Shown here in pieces: positions 25,095 through 34,381 of a stretch of DNA of 64,000 nt. The notes beneath the pieces are model-generated. The model was not told where the DNA came from, searched no databases, and saw only the letters and a program-made list of their open reading frames with translations. This stretch comes from Faucicola mancuniensis (GTDB taxonomy: Bacteria; Pseudomonadota; Gammaproteobacteria; Pseudomonadales; Moraxellaceae), in assembly GCF_046523945.1 (NCBI RefSeq), contig NZ_CP171363.1:1798001-1862000 (forward strand), in the 5' to 3' direction. The first letter of the stretch is position 1. Each line of letters starts with the position of its first letter. The position numbers and the translations under genes were made by a program.

Positions 25095-26771
25095 GTGCAG
25101 TTTTTTTTCATAAAACCAATTATTCGTTTTTTTGTGGCTGTATCGTTGATGATGACGATGTTTTTGGGTGGTGTGATGCCGTCAGTTGCTGTTGCAGATA
25201 CGGCAGCTTCTGCCCCTGCGGATACCAGTATGCAGGATACTTTTGGGCGTGATACACCAAGGGGGACTGTGCAAGGTTTGTTAAAAGCTTTGGCACAAAA
25301 TGACAGCGAATTGGCAAGCAATTATTTGGATTTAAAAAGTAAAAAAAATGCAGAGAAAGTGGTGGGTGAAATCAAAACTGCCCTTGACACAGGTGGACGA
25401 ATTGCCAATGAGTTGCAAATTAGCAATGAGCCTTCGGGTAATCTTAATGATAAACTTGCCCCTACCTTGGATAAAGTGGGCGAATTTAGCCTAAGCAATC
25501 CTGCAAGTACCAATAAAAAAGCCGATATTTTGGTTGAACGGGTAAAATTGTCCGATGGTACGCAAGTTTGGTTGGTATCGAGTCGCACATTAACGGCATT
25601 GCAACAAGTAGAAAGTTCATTACAGCCAACTTTTGTTGAAAAATATGTGCCAGAAGATTTGGTGAATCAAGAAATCAAAGGCTATAGCATTGGGCATATT
25701 TTGGCAGTGATTGTGGTATTTGTTATCACTTATTTGTTGTCGGTGATGATTAGTTGGGTGTTGTATGCGTTGTTTCGTGTGGTTTATCAAGCGACGCACC
25801 GCAAAAAGTTGGACGATGGGACTGTGCGTAGCATTCCGATTGATAAGCGTGTGATTGTGCCGATGGCGATGATTTTTACAGGGATTATCATTCAAGAGTT
25901 AATGCTGGTTGTCGGTATTAATTTGGTGGTGCGAAATGTTGTAGAACGTATGGCAGAGATTTTGTCATGGGTGGCATCGGTTTGGTTGTTTTTGCGAATT
26001 TTGGACATTATTTTTACACCGCTGGAGCGTTATGCCAGTGAAAACAATCACCCAGAACGCTTGTCCGTGCTAAATTTGATGCGAAAAGTGATAAAAGCCT
26101 TGTTGTTAATTTTGGCAACCATTGTCATTTTGGGTAATTTGGGCTTTGATTTGACAACAGGTTTGACGGCATTGGGGATTGGTGGTTTGGCATTGGCATT
26201 GGGTGCACAAAAAACCATTGAAAACTTGGTCGGTAGTGTGTCTTTGGTCGCAGACCAACCTGTCAGTGTGGGTGATTATTGTGTGTTTGGCAGTCAAGAA
26301 GGCACGGTGGAAGATATCGGCATTCGTTCTACACGTTTACGCACCTTAGACCGCACGCTTGTAACCATTCCAAACGGTAGTTTTTCGTCTATGAGTATTG
26401 AAAATTATACCAAACGAGATATGTTTCATTTTAATCAATTGTTTTATATTTCAAGGGACAGCGATGCTGATAAATTGCGTGAATTTATTGAAGAAGTGCA
26501 AATTTATATCGTTAATCACCCAAATACCAACAGTAATTGGAATCAAGTACGCATATCAGCCACTCAGCAAGATGCGTATATTATTGAAGTGCGAACTTAT
26601 TTTGAAGTCAAAGGTGTGATGGAATTTTATGAAAAACAAACCAGTATGATTATTCGTATTGCCGAAATTATGAATGAAGTTGGGCTGAAAAATGCCTTGC
26701 CAACCAGTCAAATCAAAGTGGAAAATCAGCAAGACTTACAACAACTTGAAACGCAAAAATTGGATAGTTAA
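25095..26771 (+). CDS. MscS-family mechanosensitive channel with signal peptide
   Basis: 558 residues from a GTG start with ribosome site TGAGGT. A signal peptide (FFIKPIIRFFVAVSLMMTMFLGG, then PSVAVADT) leads a ~150-residue periplasmic domain. Four or so membrane helices follow, with the pore-lining helix GLTALGIGGLALALGAQKTIENLVGS near residue 355-380, then the beta domain VSVGDYCVFGSQEGTVEDIGIRSTRLRTLDRTLVTIPNGSF. It should open under membrane tension to release solutes. The periplasmic domain is larger than that of small MscS. A copy of ATTTGGTTACA lies about 35 bases upstream of the start. Confidence 0.92.
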   Translation: MQFFFIKPIIRFFVAVSLMMTMFLGGVMPSVAVADTAASAPADTSMQDTFGRDTPRGTVQGLLKALAQNDSELASNYLDLKSKKNAEKVVGEIKTALDTGGRIANELQISNEPSGNLNDKLAPTLDKVGEFSLSNPASTNKKADILVERVKLSDGTQVWLVSSRTLTALQQVESSLQPTFVEKYVPEDLVNQEIKGYSIGHILAVIVVFVITYLLSVMISWVLYALFRVVYQATHRKKLDDGTVRSIPIDKRVIVPMAMIFTGIIIQELMLVVGINLVVRNVVERMAEILSWVASVWLFLRILDIIFTPLERYASENNHPERLSVLNLMRKVIKALLLILATIVILGNLGFDLTTGLTALGIGGLALALGAQKTIENLVGSVSLVADQPVSVGDYCVFGSQEGTVEDIGIRSTRLRTLDRTLVTIPNGSFSSMSIENYTKRDMFHFNQLFYISRDSDADKLREFIEEVQIYIVNHPNTNSNWNQVRISATQQDAYIIEVRTYFEVKGVMEFYEKQTSMIIRIAEIMNEVGLKNALPTSQIKVENQQDLQQLETQKLDS

Positions 26772-26800
26772 TGGGTTTTTTCTAGCTTTGATACAGGTTC

Positions 26801-27268
26801 TTACAAAATCGGCTCTTTTCTATATACGATGGTGGACGGTAACGACAGCCCAAACACCAACGCCAAAGTGGTAAAAAAAGCGTTTAACGCATAATCCATC
26901 ATTTGTGAAAATAGCACAGGATTGTAGCCGTCAATGCCGAGCTGTACAAGGCTTAACATCGCCTTGTACGCAGGCACACCGGGCATCATGCACAGCATGG
27001 CAGGGACAAGCACCGCCTTTGGCGTAACCAAATAGCGTTTGGCAAAATACACCGCCAAAAACGCCATCATCATGGCAGACACAAAACTGGCACTTATCAT
27101 ATTCATGCCAAGTTGTAGCCACAGATTGCGAGAGCCAAAGCCAACAATGGTAATGACGATACATTTCCACAGGTGCATTTTTGGCACATTTACCATCAAG
27201 CTCCAGCCCAACGTCATGAGCGATGCGTAAAATACCGCTTCTAACAGTTTTAACACATGGATATCCAT
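26801..27268 (-). CDS. YjjB-like subunit of a threonine/serine or dicarboxylate exporter
   Basis: The ATG at 27268 overlaps the preceding gene's stop as TAATG with GGGGA upstream, so I start here and not at 27283. About 155 residues, four or five membrane helices, DUF3815 (ThrE_2) pattern: GWSLMVNVPKMHLWKCIVIT, GFGSRNLWLQLG and LVPAMLCMMPGVPAYKAM. Works with the next gene; together they match one full ThrE. In E. coli YjjPB exports succinate. Substrate here is not shown by sequence. Confidence 0.87.
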   Translation of the reverse strand: MDIHVLKLLEAVFYASLMTLGWSLMVNVPKMHLWKCIVITIVGFGSRNLWLQLGMNMISASFVSAMMMAFLAVYFAKRYLVTPKAVLVPAMLCMMPGVPAYKAMLSLVQLGIDGYNPVLFSQMMDYALNAFFTTLALVFGLSLPSTIVYRKEPIL

Positions 27269-28149
27269 TAGGAAATTCCCCATTGGCGAATTTGTAATAA
27301 TAACAATGCCAAACTAATGCCGATTCCTGCCGATAATGTCAAAATAATCACAAACATAAACCGACCAATCCCCATATTCATATAACCTTTTAACATATCC
27401 GAAAATGAATTTATCAAAGGAAAACTTGGCACAAGTAACAAAATGCTGGACGCAATCGCAATGTGTGGGTCATTGCCAAAACCGACCAACAGCCCCAAAC
27501 TGCTAATCACAGACGCACAAAAAGCAGTACAACCCGTCACCACAAAAGGATTAAAAAAAAGTTTGGTCATATAATACCGCACCAACTGCCCGCACATACC
27601 CGCCAAAAATGTCAAAGACACTACCAGCACATCACCGCCTGCCAAATGGGCAAAACATGCACACGCCACACCCACCATCACCGCCACCAACCAAAACGGA
27701 TAGGAACTTCTATCCAACTCATCAAAGCGTTCACTGGCGTGTTCTAGGGCTTCAGACGCATTCATTTTTTCCAAATCCAAAATAATCCGTTGAATCTGCA
27801 CAATGATATTCACATTGATAACATGGGTCGTGGACGCTCGCAACGTGGTGATACAGCGATTGTTATAAATGGTCGTGACGGTAATGCCATTAAATGCCAA
27901 ACTGCACTCCACACTACCAGCCCCAAGCGACAGCCCAAGTCGCTTGCACAAATCCACAATCGTGGTAGACTCCGCCCCATATTGCATTAACAACAGCCCA
28001 CACCGCACGCACAGCCGAGTGATACGTTGCTGGTCTTCATAAGTCATAAACGGCAAACGGCGAATCGGTTTTTCATCGTTTTGTTTGACAAAAGGCTTTG
28101 GGGTTAAAGGGTCTAAAGGTGCTAACGCATCATCAAAAATCTTATCCAT
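27268..28149 (-). CDS. YjjP-like subunit of a threonine/serine or dicarboxylate exporter
   Basis: 293 residues. A cytoplasmic N-terminal domain with RLCVRCGLLLMQYGAES, GLSLGAGSVECSLAFNGITVT and LRASTTHVINVNII (DUF1212/ThrE N-terminal signature) is followed by about five membrane helices beginning SYPFWLVAVMVGVACACFAHLAG. The N-terminus is about 40 residues longer than in E. coli YjjP. Translationally coupled to the YjjB-like gene by TAATG. The split two-gene form is the common arrangement in gammaproteobacteria. Confidence 0.88.
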   Translation of the reverse strand: MDKIFDDALAPLDPLTPKPFVKQNDEKPIRRLPFMTYEDQQRITRLCVRCGLLLMQYGAESTTIVDLCKRLGLSLGAGSVECSLAFNGITVTTIYNNRCITTLRASTTHVINVNIIVQIQRIILDLEKMNASEALEHASERFDELDRSSYPFWLVAVMVGVACACFAHLAGGDVLVVSLTFLAGMCGQLVRYYMTKLFFNPFVVTGCTAFCASVISSLGLLVGFGNDPHIAIASSILLLVPSFPLINSFSDMLKGYMNMGIGRFMFVIILTLSAGIGISLALLLLQIRQWGIS

Positions 28150-28289
28150 AAGTCAAAAATCGCAAAATTTTGTTGCGTTATTTTACCACCAAATTGACAA
28201 AAAATAACCAAAAAAAGCACCAAATTTTTGTCTTGTTAAATTTTGTAAACACGCTCGTTATTATTCAAAATTTATTTTATGATAAGACA

Positions 28290-29520
28290 GTTGTTATAAA
28301 CATTTTTGCCAATTTTTACCATTTAATCAGTACCGAAACGGTACAATCGCCTTGGAAACCGACCAATCAAATCATCAAAGTTGCCATCAAAGCCACCGAT
28401 ACGGTGAGCGAAAACAAAGACTTACCGCCTGCCAATCTGGTATTTTTGGTTGATGTGTCAGGTTCAATGAACGACAGCGACAAGTTGGAACTTGCCAAAT
28501 CATCGCTTGCCATGCTCGCCAAACAACTTCGCAAGCAAGACACCATTAGCCTTATCACTTATGCGGGCAACACCGAAGTGGTGCTACCTGCGACATCAGG
28601 CGACCAAACGAGCAAAATTTTATCCGCCATTAATAAACTTGCTGTCGAAGGCTCAACCAACGGAGAGGCGGCAATAAAACTTGCCTATGCCCAAGCCCGT
28701 GAAAACTTCAAAAAATACGGCATTAACCGCATTTTGATGATGACCGATGGCGATTTTAATGTGGGTGTGTCGGACGTTGATGAAATGCTTGACATTATTC
28801 GCCGTGGGCGTAATGGCGGTGTGTCGCTGTCCACGTTTGGTTTTGGGCAGGGCAATTACAACGACTACATGATGGAGCAAGTGGCGGACAACGGCAATTA
28901 CAGCTATATTGATAACTTAAGCGAGGCAAAAAAAGTCTTGATTGATGAGATGAGAGCGACTTTTAACACCGTTGCCAAAGATGTCAAAGTGCAAGTGGGA
29001 TTTAACCCAAATACCGTCAAAGAATGGCGACTGATTGGCTATGAAAACCGAGTGCTTGCCACCGAAGATTTTAACAATGACAAGGTGGACGCAGGTAAAT
29101 TGGGGGCGGGCAAATCGGTGGTGGCGTTGTTTGAGATTACCCCTGTTGGGCAAAAAGGCTGGCTTGATGAGAGCCGTTATCAATCTAATACCAAAGCTAA
29201 TAATGATAATAAAAACAATGAGTTAGGATTTTTAAAAATCCGCTACAAAGCTCCAAATGGCGACACTTCACAGCTTGTGTCTGTGCCAATTGGCAAAACG
29301 ATGAGTAAACCAAGCTTGGATTTACAATTTGCGATGGCAGTGGTAGGGTTTGGTGAATTGTTAAGTTAAAGTAAATATATAGATAATTGGTAATTTAAAA
29401 AATAGTCAAACGTTTGCCAAAGAAAATATCGGTAAAGATGATAACGGCATTCGTGCTGAATTTGTTAAATTGGCGGAATTGGCAGGGGAATTAGAGCCTG
29501 TAAAAGCTGAAAAAGAATAA
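28290..29520 (+). pseudogene. Decayed YfbK-type von Willebrand factor A domain protein
   Basis: An open frame 28170-29369 encodes a VWA domain: LVFLVDVSGSMNDSDKLELAKSSL with an intact MIDAS DxSxS, RILMMTDGDFNVG and TFGFGQGNYNDYMMEQVAD. Full YfbK-type proteins (over 500 residues) have a lipoprotein start and a longer N-terminal region, lost here; similarity begins around STETVQSPWKPTNQ. At 29367 the frame stops inside the C-terminal DUF3520 domain (FGELLS). The end of that domain continues in other frames: SKYIDNW, then QTFAKENIGKDDNGIRAEF and a tail to 29520. So it is truncated at the 5' end and broken at the 3' end. Confidence 0.85.
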
Positions 29521-29611
29521 ACCTTGTAAAAAATGGTTGCATAAATTTGGCAAAATGTTTGTCAAATTTATGCTAAAATAGGCATTTATGCAAACAAATA
29601 AAGGAACAATT

Positions 29612-29812
29612 ATGTCATTAAAATGGTCAAATACGCTGGATATTGCGATTGCGTTGGCAGAAAAATATCCCAATGAAGATGTGCAATATATCCGTTTTAC
29701 CGATTTGCACCGCTATGTTACCGAACTTGATGAGTTTGTTGATGACCCCAACAAGTCTAACGAAAAAATTTTGGAAGCCATTCAAATGGCGTGGCTAGAT
29801 GAAATGGATTAG
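29612..29812 (+). CDS. iscX: Fe-S cluster assembly protein IscX
   Basis: 66 residues from ATG at 29612 with ribosome site AAAGGA; an upstream in-frame ATG at 29588 is not needed. Motifs SLKWSNTLDIAIALAEKYP, YIRFTDLHRYV and DDPNKSNEKILEAIQMAWLDEMD match IscX (YfhJ) along its whole length. It binds IscS and iron and modulates cluster formation. Normally the last gene of the isc operon, here it stands alone about 6.6 kb after fdx with its own terminator. Confidence 0.95.
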   Translation: MSLKWSNTLDIAIALAEKYPNEDVQYIRFTDLHRYVTELDEFVDDPNKSNEKILEAIQMAWLDEMD

Positions 29813-29827
29813 TTAAAATATGTTGGT

Positions 29828-29863
29828 AAAAACCCTTTTGTAGTCGTTGCTAAAGGGTTTTTA
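29828..29863 (+). terminator. Terminator after iscX
   Basis: Stem AAAAACCCTTT / AAAGGGTTTTT with a 13-base loop and T-rich tail, 15 bases after the stop. Confidence 0.85.
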
Positions 29864-29899
29864 TTTGATAAAAACCTAATACAAAACTTATCAAAAAAT

Positions 29900-30682
29900 T
29901 TATCCAAAAACCACGCTACTACCTTGCCATAACGCATAAAAACCTAACAATAACAACATCATAGCCACCGCATGATTAAAAATTTCTTGGGAAAGACGAT
30001 TGCGAATGTGCGAACCAATATACACAAAAAACAACGAAATAAAAATCACCAAACCAAGTAACCACATTTGTTTTTGCTCAAACTTCATCATCACAGGCAA
30101 CAACATCACAATCTGAATGAGCTTGGTAATCAAAATACTGATATTATTCACAATCACCATTTCATGCTTGCTACGGTCAGTGCCGAGTAAATAAATCATC
30201 AAAAACGCCACAATCGCATTGGTCGCACCACCGACAATCCCTGCCACCAAGCCAAAAATCGCCATGGTTTTGTTGTCTTTTTTAAAAGTAATGCGGTATT
30301 TTGTGTATTGCGTATAAACATAAAAAAGCAAGGTAATACCCAAAAAAATCTTTAGCCAACCTTCAGGAATAATTAACAAAAGTTTAACACCGAGCAATCC
30401 ACCGACAAAACTTGTCAAAAATAACCAAAAATACTGTTTACCATATTTAACAATATTGCCAAAAATCGTACCGCCTGTGCGTAACATCAACAAATTCAAC
30501 ACGATACAAGGCACGACCACCATAGCCACCGCCACTTTTAGCGGATAGAAACTGGCAATAATCGCCGTTCCGACAATCGGATAGCCAAAGCCTGTAATGC
30601 CGTGCAACAACGCCCCAAGTACAAAGCAAATAATGATAATCCAATCATTACTGTCAAACGAATTTATACCAAAATTTTGCAT
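29900..30682 (-). CDS. TSUP (TauE/SafE) family permease
   Basis: Start taken at ATG 30682 (MQNFGINSF), which has the ribosome site AAGGTAAA; a longer frame reaches 30718. About 260 residues, eight membrane helices, with the two characteristic halves: LGALLHGITGFGYPIVGTAI and LVAGIVGGATNAIVAFLMIYLLG. The family exports or imports small anions such as sulfite, sulfolactate or thiosulfate. It lies downstream of ddc after a terminator, so a link to diaminopropane metabolism is not implied. Substrate unknown. Confidence 0.85.
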   Translation of the reverse strand: MQNFGINSFDSNDWIIIICFVLGALLHGITGFGYPIVGTAIIASFYPLKVAVAMVVVPCIVLNLLMLRTGGTIFGNIVKYGKQYFWLFLTSFVGGLLGVKLLLIIPEGWLKIFLGITLLFYVYTQYTKYRITFKKDNKTMAIFGLVAGIVGGATNAIVAFLMIYLLGTDRSKHEMVIVNNISILITKLIQIVMLLPVMMKFEQKQMWLLGLVIFISLFFVYIGSHIRNRLSQEIFNHAVAMMLLLLGFYALWQGSSVVFG

Positions 30683-30706
30683 TTTTACCTTTTTTAAAAA
30701 AATGTT

Positions 30707-30740
30707 AAAAAAAGCCACTTAAGGGTAAGTAGCTTTTTTG
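30707..30740 (-). terminator. Terminator after ddc
   Basis: On the minus strand, stem AAGCTACTTA / TAAGTGGCTT with loop CCCT and a run of T; one G-U pair. It lies 17 bases after the ddc stop. Confidence 0.75.
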
Positions 30741-30756
30741 TTGTCAAACTCAAAAA

Positions 30757-32310
30757 TCAATCAATCGGTGGTGTATAAGTGCCATTCTTAATATCGTCTT
30801 TAATACGCTCTGCCTCACTCATCACTTGATTTAACAAGGCTTTCACATTTTCAAGCGTAGCGATTGGGCTTAAGGTGGTCATTTTTAATGACTGCACATC
30901 GCCATATTTTGGACTGTTCACACGAGTTACGCCAATATTCGCCTCGCCACGAGCAAACAACTCGTCCGCCACGTTTTGATTTAAATTATCAATTAATTCA
31001 ACAGGATAATCTTTTGGACACACACGGAATAACACGGACGCAAATTGCGGCTCTATCAGCATTTCAATACCGTCTGTCGCCTTGATGTAATCCGACACTT
31101 CACGAGTCAAATCCACACCATGGTCAATCATTGAGCCGTACAAATCCTCGCCCAACGCCTCCACCGTCAGCCACAGTTTTAATGCGTCAAATCGGCGAGT
31201 GGTTTGCAGAGATTTTGACACCAAGTTCGGCACGCCGTGTTCTTCATCATAAGCCGAGTTAAGATATTCCGCCTCATAGTGCATAAAGCGATAATTTTTC
31301 TCATCTTTTAGCAAGAACGCACCGCAAGAAATGCTTTGGAAATAATGCTTGTGGAAATCTAGCGTAATCGAGTCAGCAAGCTCAATGCCATCAAGCATTT
31401 GGCGATAATTGTTGGACAAAATCAACGCACCGCCCCACGCCGCATCAATGTGTAGCCACGCACCGCAAGCGTCTGCGATTTTGCGAATGGCTTTGATGTC
31501 GTCAATCGCCCCTGCGTCCGTTGTACCAGCCGTTGCCACCACGCACGCCACGATATTGCCATCTGCTTGCAAGTCGTCAATCACTTTTTGCAAGGCGTTT
31601 GTGTCCATTTGGGCGTTGTCATTGCACGGCACAGCCACCACCGACTGAAAGCCCATACCCATCATCGCCATATTTTTTTGCACACTAAAATGGGCATTTT
31701 CCGAACATAATACTTTGACTTTTTTCATCGCATCGGCAGGAATGCCATCACGCTGAACCGACCATTCTTTGCCGTTTTCATCTTTGTAATTTTTGGCAAT
31801 GCACCAATCACGAGCTAACAAAACGCCCATCAAATTTGACTGCGTACCGCCTGAAGTAAACACGCCCGCTTGACCTGTGCCAAAACCGACTTTTTGGCGT
31901 AACCAGTTGATGAGTTGCACTTCCATCAATGACCCTGCAGGGCTTTGGTCCCAAGAATCCATTGATTGATTGGTGGCGTTAATCAGCACTTCGGCGATTT
32001 GGCTCGTTACCATCGTTGGGCAATGCAAATGGGCAAGCGAGTGTGGGTGGTGAACTTTTAGGCTTTTATTTAAAAAAATCTCGACCGCACGATTGACCGC
32101 ATTTTCCAAGCCTAAGCCGTCTTTGCTTGGGTTAAAAGCAATAGCTTTTCTTAGCTCGTTAATGCTACCACCTGTGTACATTTTTTCATTTTTAAGCCAT
32201 TCGCTTACGGCTTTGACTGCTTGATTCATGCCTTGTTCATAATCGGCAATGGAATTGCTGTCGTTACAAAATAGGGCTTGGCGGTGTTTTTGAAGGTTTG
32301 ACATTTTCAT
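30757..32310 (-). CDS. ddc: L-2,4-diaminobutyrate decarboxylase
   Basis: 517 residues, PLP-dependent group II decarboxylase. Landmarks: HPHSLAHLHCPTM, GVFTSGGTQSNLMGVLLARDW, ACGAWLHIDAAWGGALILS and the PLP lysine in LDFHKHYFQS (near residue 320). With Dat, encoded upstream in the same direction, it forms the two-step route from aspartate semialdehyde to 1,3-diaminopropane that is typical of Acinetobacter and relatives. Ribosome site AAGGAT precedes the ATG at 32310. Between ddc and dat lies a REP-flanked transposase remnant. Confidence 0.95.
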   Translation of the reverse strand: MKMSNLQKHRQALFCNDSNSIADYEQGMNQAVKAVSEWLKNEKMYTGGSINELRKAIAFNPSKDGLGLENAVNRAVEIFLNKSLKVHHPHSLAHLHCPTMVTSQIAEVLINATNQSMDSWDQSPAGSLMEVQLINWLRQKVGFGTGQAGVFTSGGTQSNLMGVLLARDWCIAKNYKDENGKEWSVQRDGIPADAMKKVKVLCSENAHFSVQKNMAMMGMGFQSVVAVPCNDNAQMDTNALQKVIDDLQADGNIVACVVATAGTTDAGAIDDIKAIRKIADACGAWLHIDAAWGGALILSNNYRQMLDGIELADSITLDFHKHYFQSISCGAFLLKDEKNYRFMHYEAEYLNSAYDEEHGVPNLVSKSLQTTRRFDALKLWLTVEALGEDLYGSMIDHGVDLTREVSDYIKATDGIEMLIEPQFASVLFRVCPKDYPVELIDNLNQNVADELFARGEANIGVTRVNSPKYGDVQSLKMTTLSPIATLENVKALLNQVMSEAERIKDDIKNGTYTPPID

Positions 32311-32332
32311 TTATCCTTAAAATTTGAACCTG

Positions 32333-32356
32333 TAGGGGCGTATTGCATACGCCCTA
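32333..32356 (+). repeat. REP-like palindrome, left copy flanking rayT
   Basis: Core GGGCGTATTGCATACGCCC after TAG, then TA. Inverted with respect to the copy at 32920-32942, with the same core. Confidence 0.85.
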
Positions 32357-32390
32357 TTAAGAATTTTTAACAATTAAAACAATCTTCTTG

Positions 32391-32911
32391 TCATGTTAAA
32401 GGGTTGTTTGCGATATATTCCACAATCATTTGATAGGCTTTTTCATCTCTAATGATGTGTTCATAATAATTGCGTTGCCAAACCGTTTGCCCAATTTTAT
32501 CTTTTAATTGACTGCTAACGGCTGACTTATATCCACGCACAATCACCCCAATGGTTTGGCTTGGCGATTGTAAAGACGCTTTTTAATTGAATTTTGTAAA
32601 CGATTTTTAATATGAATAATGCCGTGTATGTGATTTGGTATAATGACAAACGCATCAAGTTCAACATTTTGCCGTTTATTTATGGTATTTAACCATTCAT
32701 TTTGAGCGATTAAGCCATTTTCATTTAACAACATTTGACCATTTATAATATTGCCAAAAAACGGCAATCTTTCAAAACAACAAATGGTGATAAAATAATA
32801 ACCAACCGATGAATAATCAAACCCTTTTAAACGAATGCTTTGGCGATGATGAATTAATGGGGTGTAAGACATATTAGAAAAACCAAGTTTATTGCGTTTG
32901 GTATTATTCAT
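32391..32911 (-). pseudogene. REP-associated tyrosine transposase (RayT, IS200-like Y1 family), frameshifted
   Basis: The frame from 32911 to 32543 encodes SIRLKGFDYSSVGYYFITICCF, DAFVIIPNHIHGIIHI (the HUH metal site HIH) and IKKRL, then stops. The rest continues in another frame from about 32580: SPSQTIGVIVRGYKSAVSS, which holds the expected catalytic Tyr, QTVWQRNYYEHIIRDEKAY and a stop at 32391-32393. The switch lies at a run of five A, suggesting a one-base slip. REP palindromes lie on both sides in opposite orientation. RayT proteins cut and join REP sequences. Likely inactive. Confidence 0.9.
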
Positions 32912-32919
32912 GAAGTAAA

Positions 32920-32942
32920 GGGCGTATGCAATACGCCCCTAC
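32920..32942 (-). repeat. REP-like palindrome, right copy flanking rayT
   Basis: Plus strand GGGCGTATGCAATACGCCC then CTAC; on the minus strand it matches the core of the copy at 32333. The pair forms an inverted, BIME-like flank around the transposase gene. Confidence 0.85.
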
Positions 32943-33001
32943 AAAGCCAATTATGATAAAAGGCATGACAAACACACCCTTTATCATTATCAAAAAATCA
33001 A

Positions 33002-34381
33002 TCAACCACGCACTTTTTGAACGGCTTCTTTGACTGCTTTTTTAAAGCGTTCTAGCACCGCATCGCACTCATCAGCAGTGATGGTGATAGGGCAAAGCAG
33101 ACGAATTACCGTACCGCCACGCCCGCCTTTTTCAAGCAATAATTTGTTGTTAAAACAAGCGGTTTGAATCGCCGCCGAAAGCTCGCTGTCAGCAGGATAT
33201 GAACCCATACGGTCGGCAGGTTTACGCTCGTCCACAATTTCAATGCCGTTCATTAAGCCACGACCACGCACATGACCGATACATGGATATTCTTCAGCAA
33301 ATTTCTTGATTTCGCTACGCAAATACTCCCCACGCTCTTCGGCATTTTTTGCCAAATCTTTGGTACGGATTTCATCAATCACTTGAATTGCCGCCGCCAT
33401 CGCAAGCTGATTACCACGAAACGTGCCTGTATGACCCGCTGGCAACCATGCATCAAATTTTTTGTTAATCGCAAGTACGCACAGTGGCAAGCCACCGCCC
33501 ACCGCTTTACTCATGACGACCATGTCAGGCACAATGCCAGCATGTTCAAAGGCGAACATTTTGCCAGAACGAGCAAAGCCTGCTTGCACTTCATCAATGA
33601 TTAACACGATGTCGTGTTTGGCGGTCACTTCACGAATTTTTTGTAACCATTTAGCAGGGGCAGGGACGACACCGCCTTCGCCTTGAATGGCTTCCAAAAT
33701 CACCGCAGCAGGTTTAACCACGCCACTTTCCACATCTTCAATAAAGTTTTCAAAATAATAAGTCAAAGCGTCCACGCCCGCTTCACCGCCAAGTCCTAGC
33801 GGACAGCGATATTCGTGCGGATATGGCATAAACTGTACACCCGGCATTAAGTTACCGACTTTTTCTTTTGCCGATAAATTGCCCGTCATCGCTAATGCAC
33901 CGTGCGTCATACCATGATAACCACCGCTAAACGCAATCACATTATCACGACCTGTATAAGTTTTGGCAAGTTTAATGGCTGCTTCTGTGCCGTCAGCTCC
34001 TGTTGGGCCACAAAACTGCAACACAAAATCTTTTGGAAAAAATGATAACAACAACTCGGTAAACGCATCTTTCACAGGGGTTGTGATGTCAAGGGTATGC
34101 AGTGGCAACCCACTGTCTAGCACGTCATACAAGGCTTGTTTGACTGCAGGGTGATTATGCCCCAACGCCAACGTACCCGCACCTGCTAGGCAGTCAAGGT
34201 AGTCATTGCCTTCCACGTCTGTTACCCAAATGCCGTTTGCTTTGGCAATGGCTAGGGGCAGTTTGCGTGGATAGCTACGCACATTTGACTCCATCTCATT
34301 TTGACGTGTCAAATAGTAGTCGTTGGTTGCATTTTGGATAGGATTAACAGGGGTTGCAATGTGTAAATGCGTTTTGCTCAT
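33002..34381 (-). CDS. dat: L-2,4-diaminobutyrate:2-oxoglutarate 4-aminotransferase
   Basis: 459 residues, class III aminotransferase. Landmarks: ATNDYYLTRQNEMESNVRSY (typical of Dat), GAGTLALGHNHPAV, FCGPTGADGTEAAIKLAKTYTGR, LIIDEVQAGFARSGKMFAFE and the PLP lysine in MSKAVGGGLPL (near residue 290). It forms L-2,4-diaminobutyrate from aspartate semialdehyde and glutamate, the substrate for Ddc. The pair would normally be adjacent; here about 690 bases with the REP/rayT remnant lie between them. Confidence 0.95.
   Translation of the reverse strand: MSKTHLHIATPVNPIQNATNDYYLTRQNEMESNVRSYPRKLPLAIAKANGIWVTDVEGNDYLDCLAGAGTLALGHNHPAVKQALYDVLDSGLPLHTLDITTPVKDAFTELLLSFFPKDFVLQFCGPTGADGTEAAIKLAKTYTGRDNVIAFSGGYHGMTHGALAMTGNLSAKEKVGNLMPGVQFMPYPHEYRCPLGLGGEAGVDALTYYFENFIEDVESGVVKPAAVILEAIQGEGGVVPAPAKWLQKIREVTAKHDIVLIIDEVQAGFARSGKMFAFEHAGIVPDMVVMSKAVGGGLPLCVLAINKKFDAWLPAGHTGTFRGNQLAMAAAIQVIDEIRTKDLAKNAEERGEYLRSEIKKFAEEYPCIGHVRGRGLMNGIEIVDERKPADRMGSYPADSELSAAIQTACFNNKLLLEKGGRGGTVIRLLCPITITADECDAVLERFKKAVKEAVQKVRG

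Noticed and set aside
28170..29369. The VWA frame as an intact MoxR/VWA-type system
   Set aside because: No AAA ATPase partner, and both ends of the gene are missing or broken.
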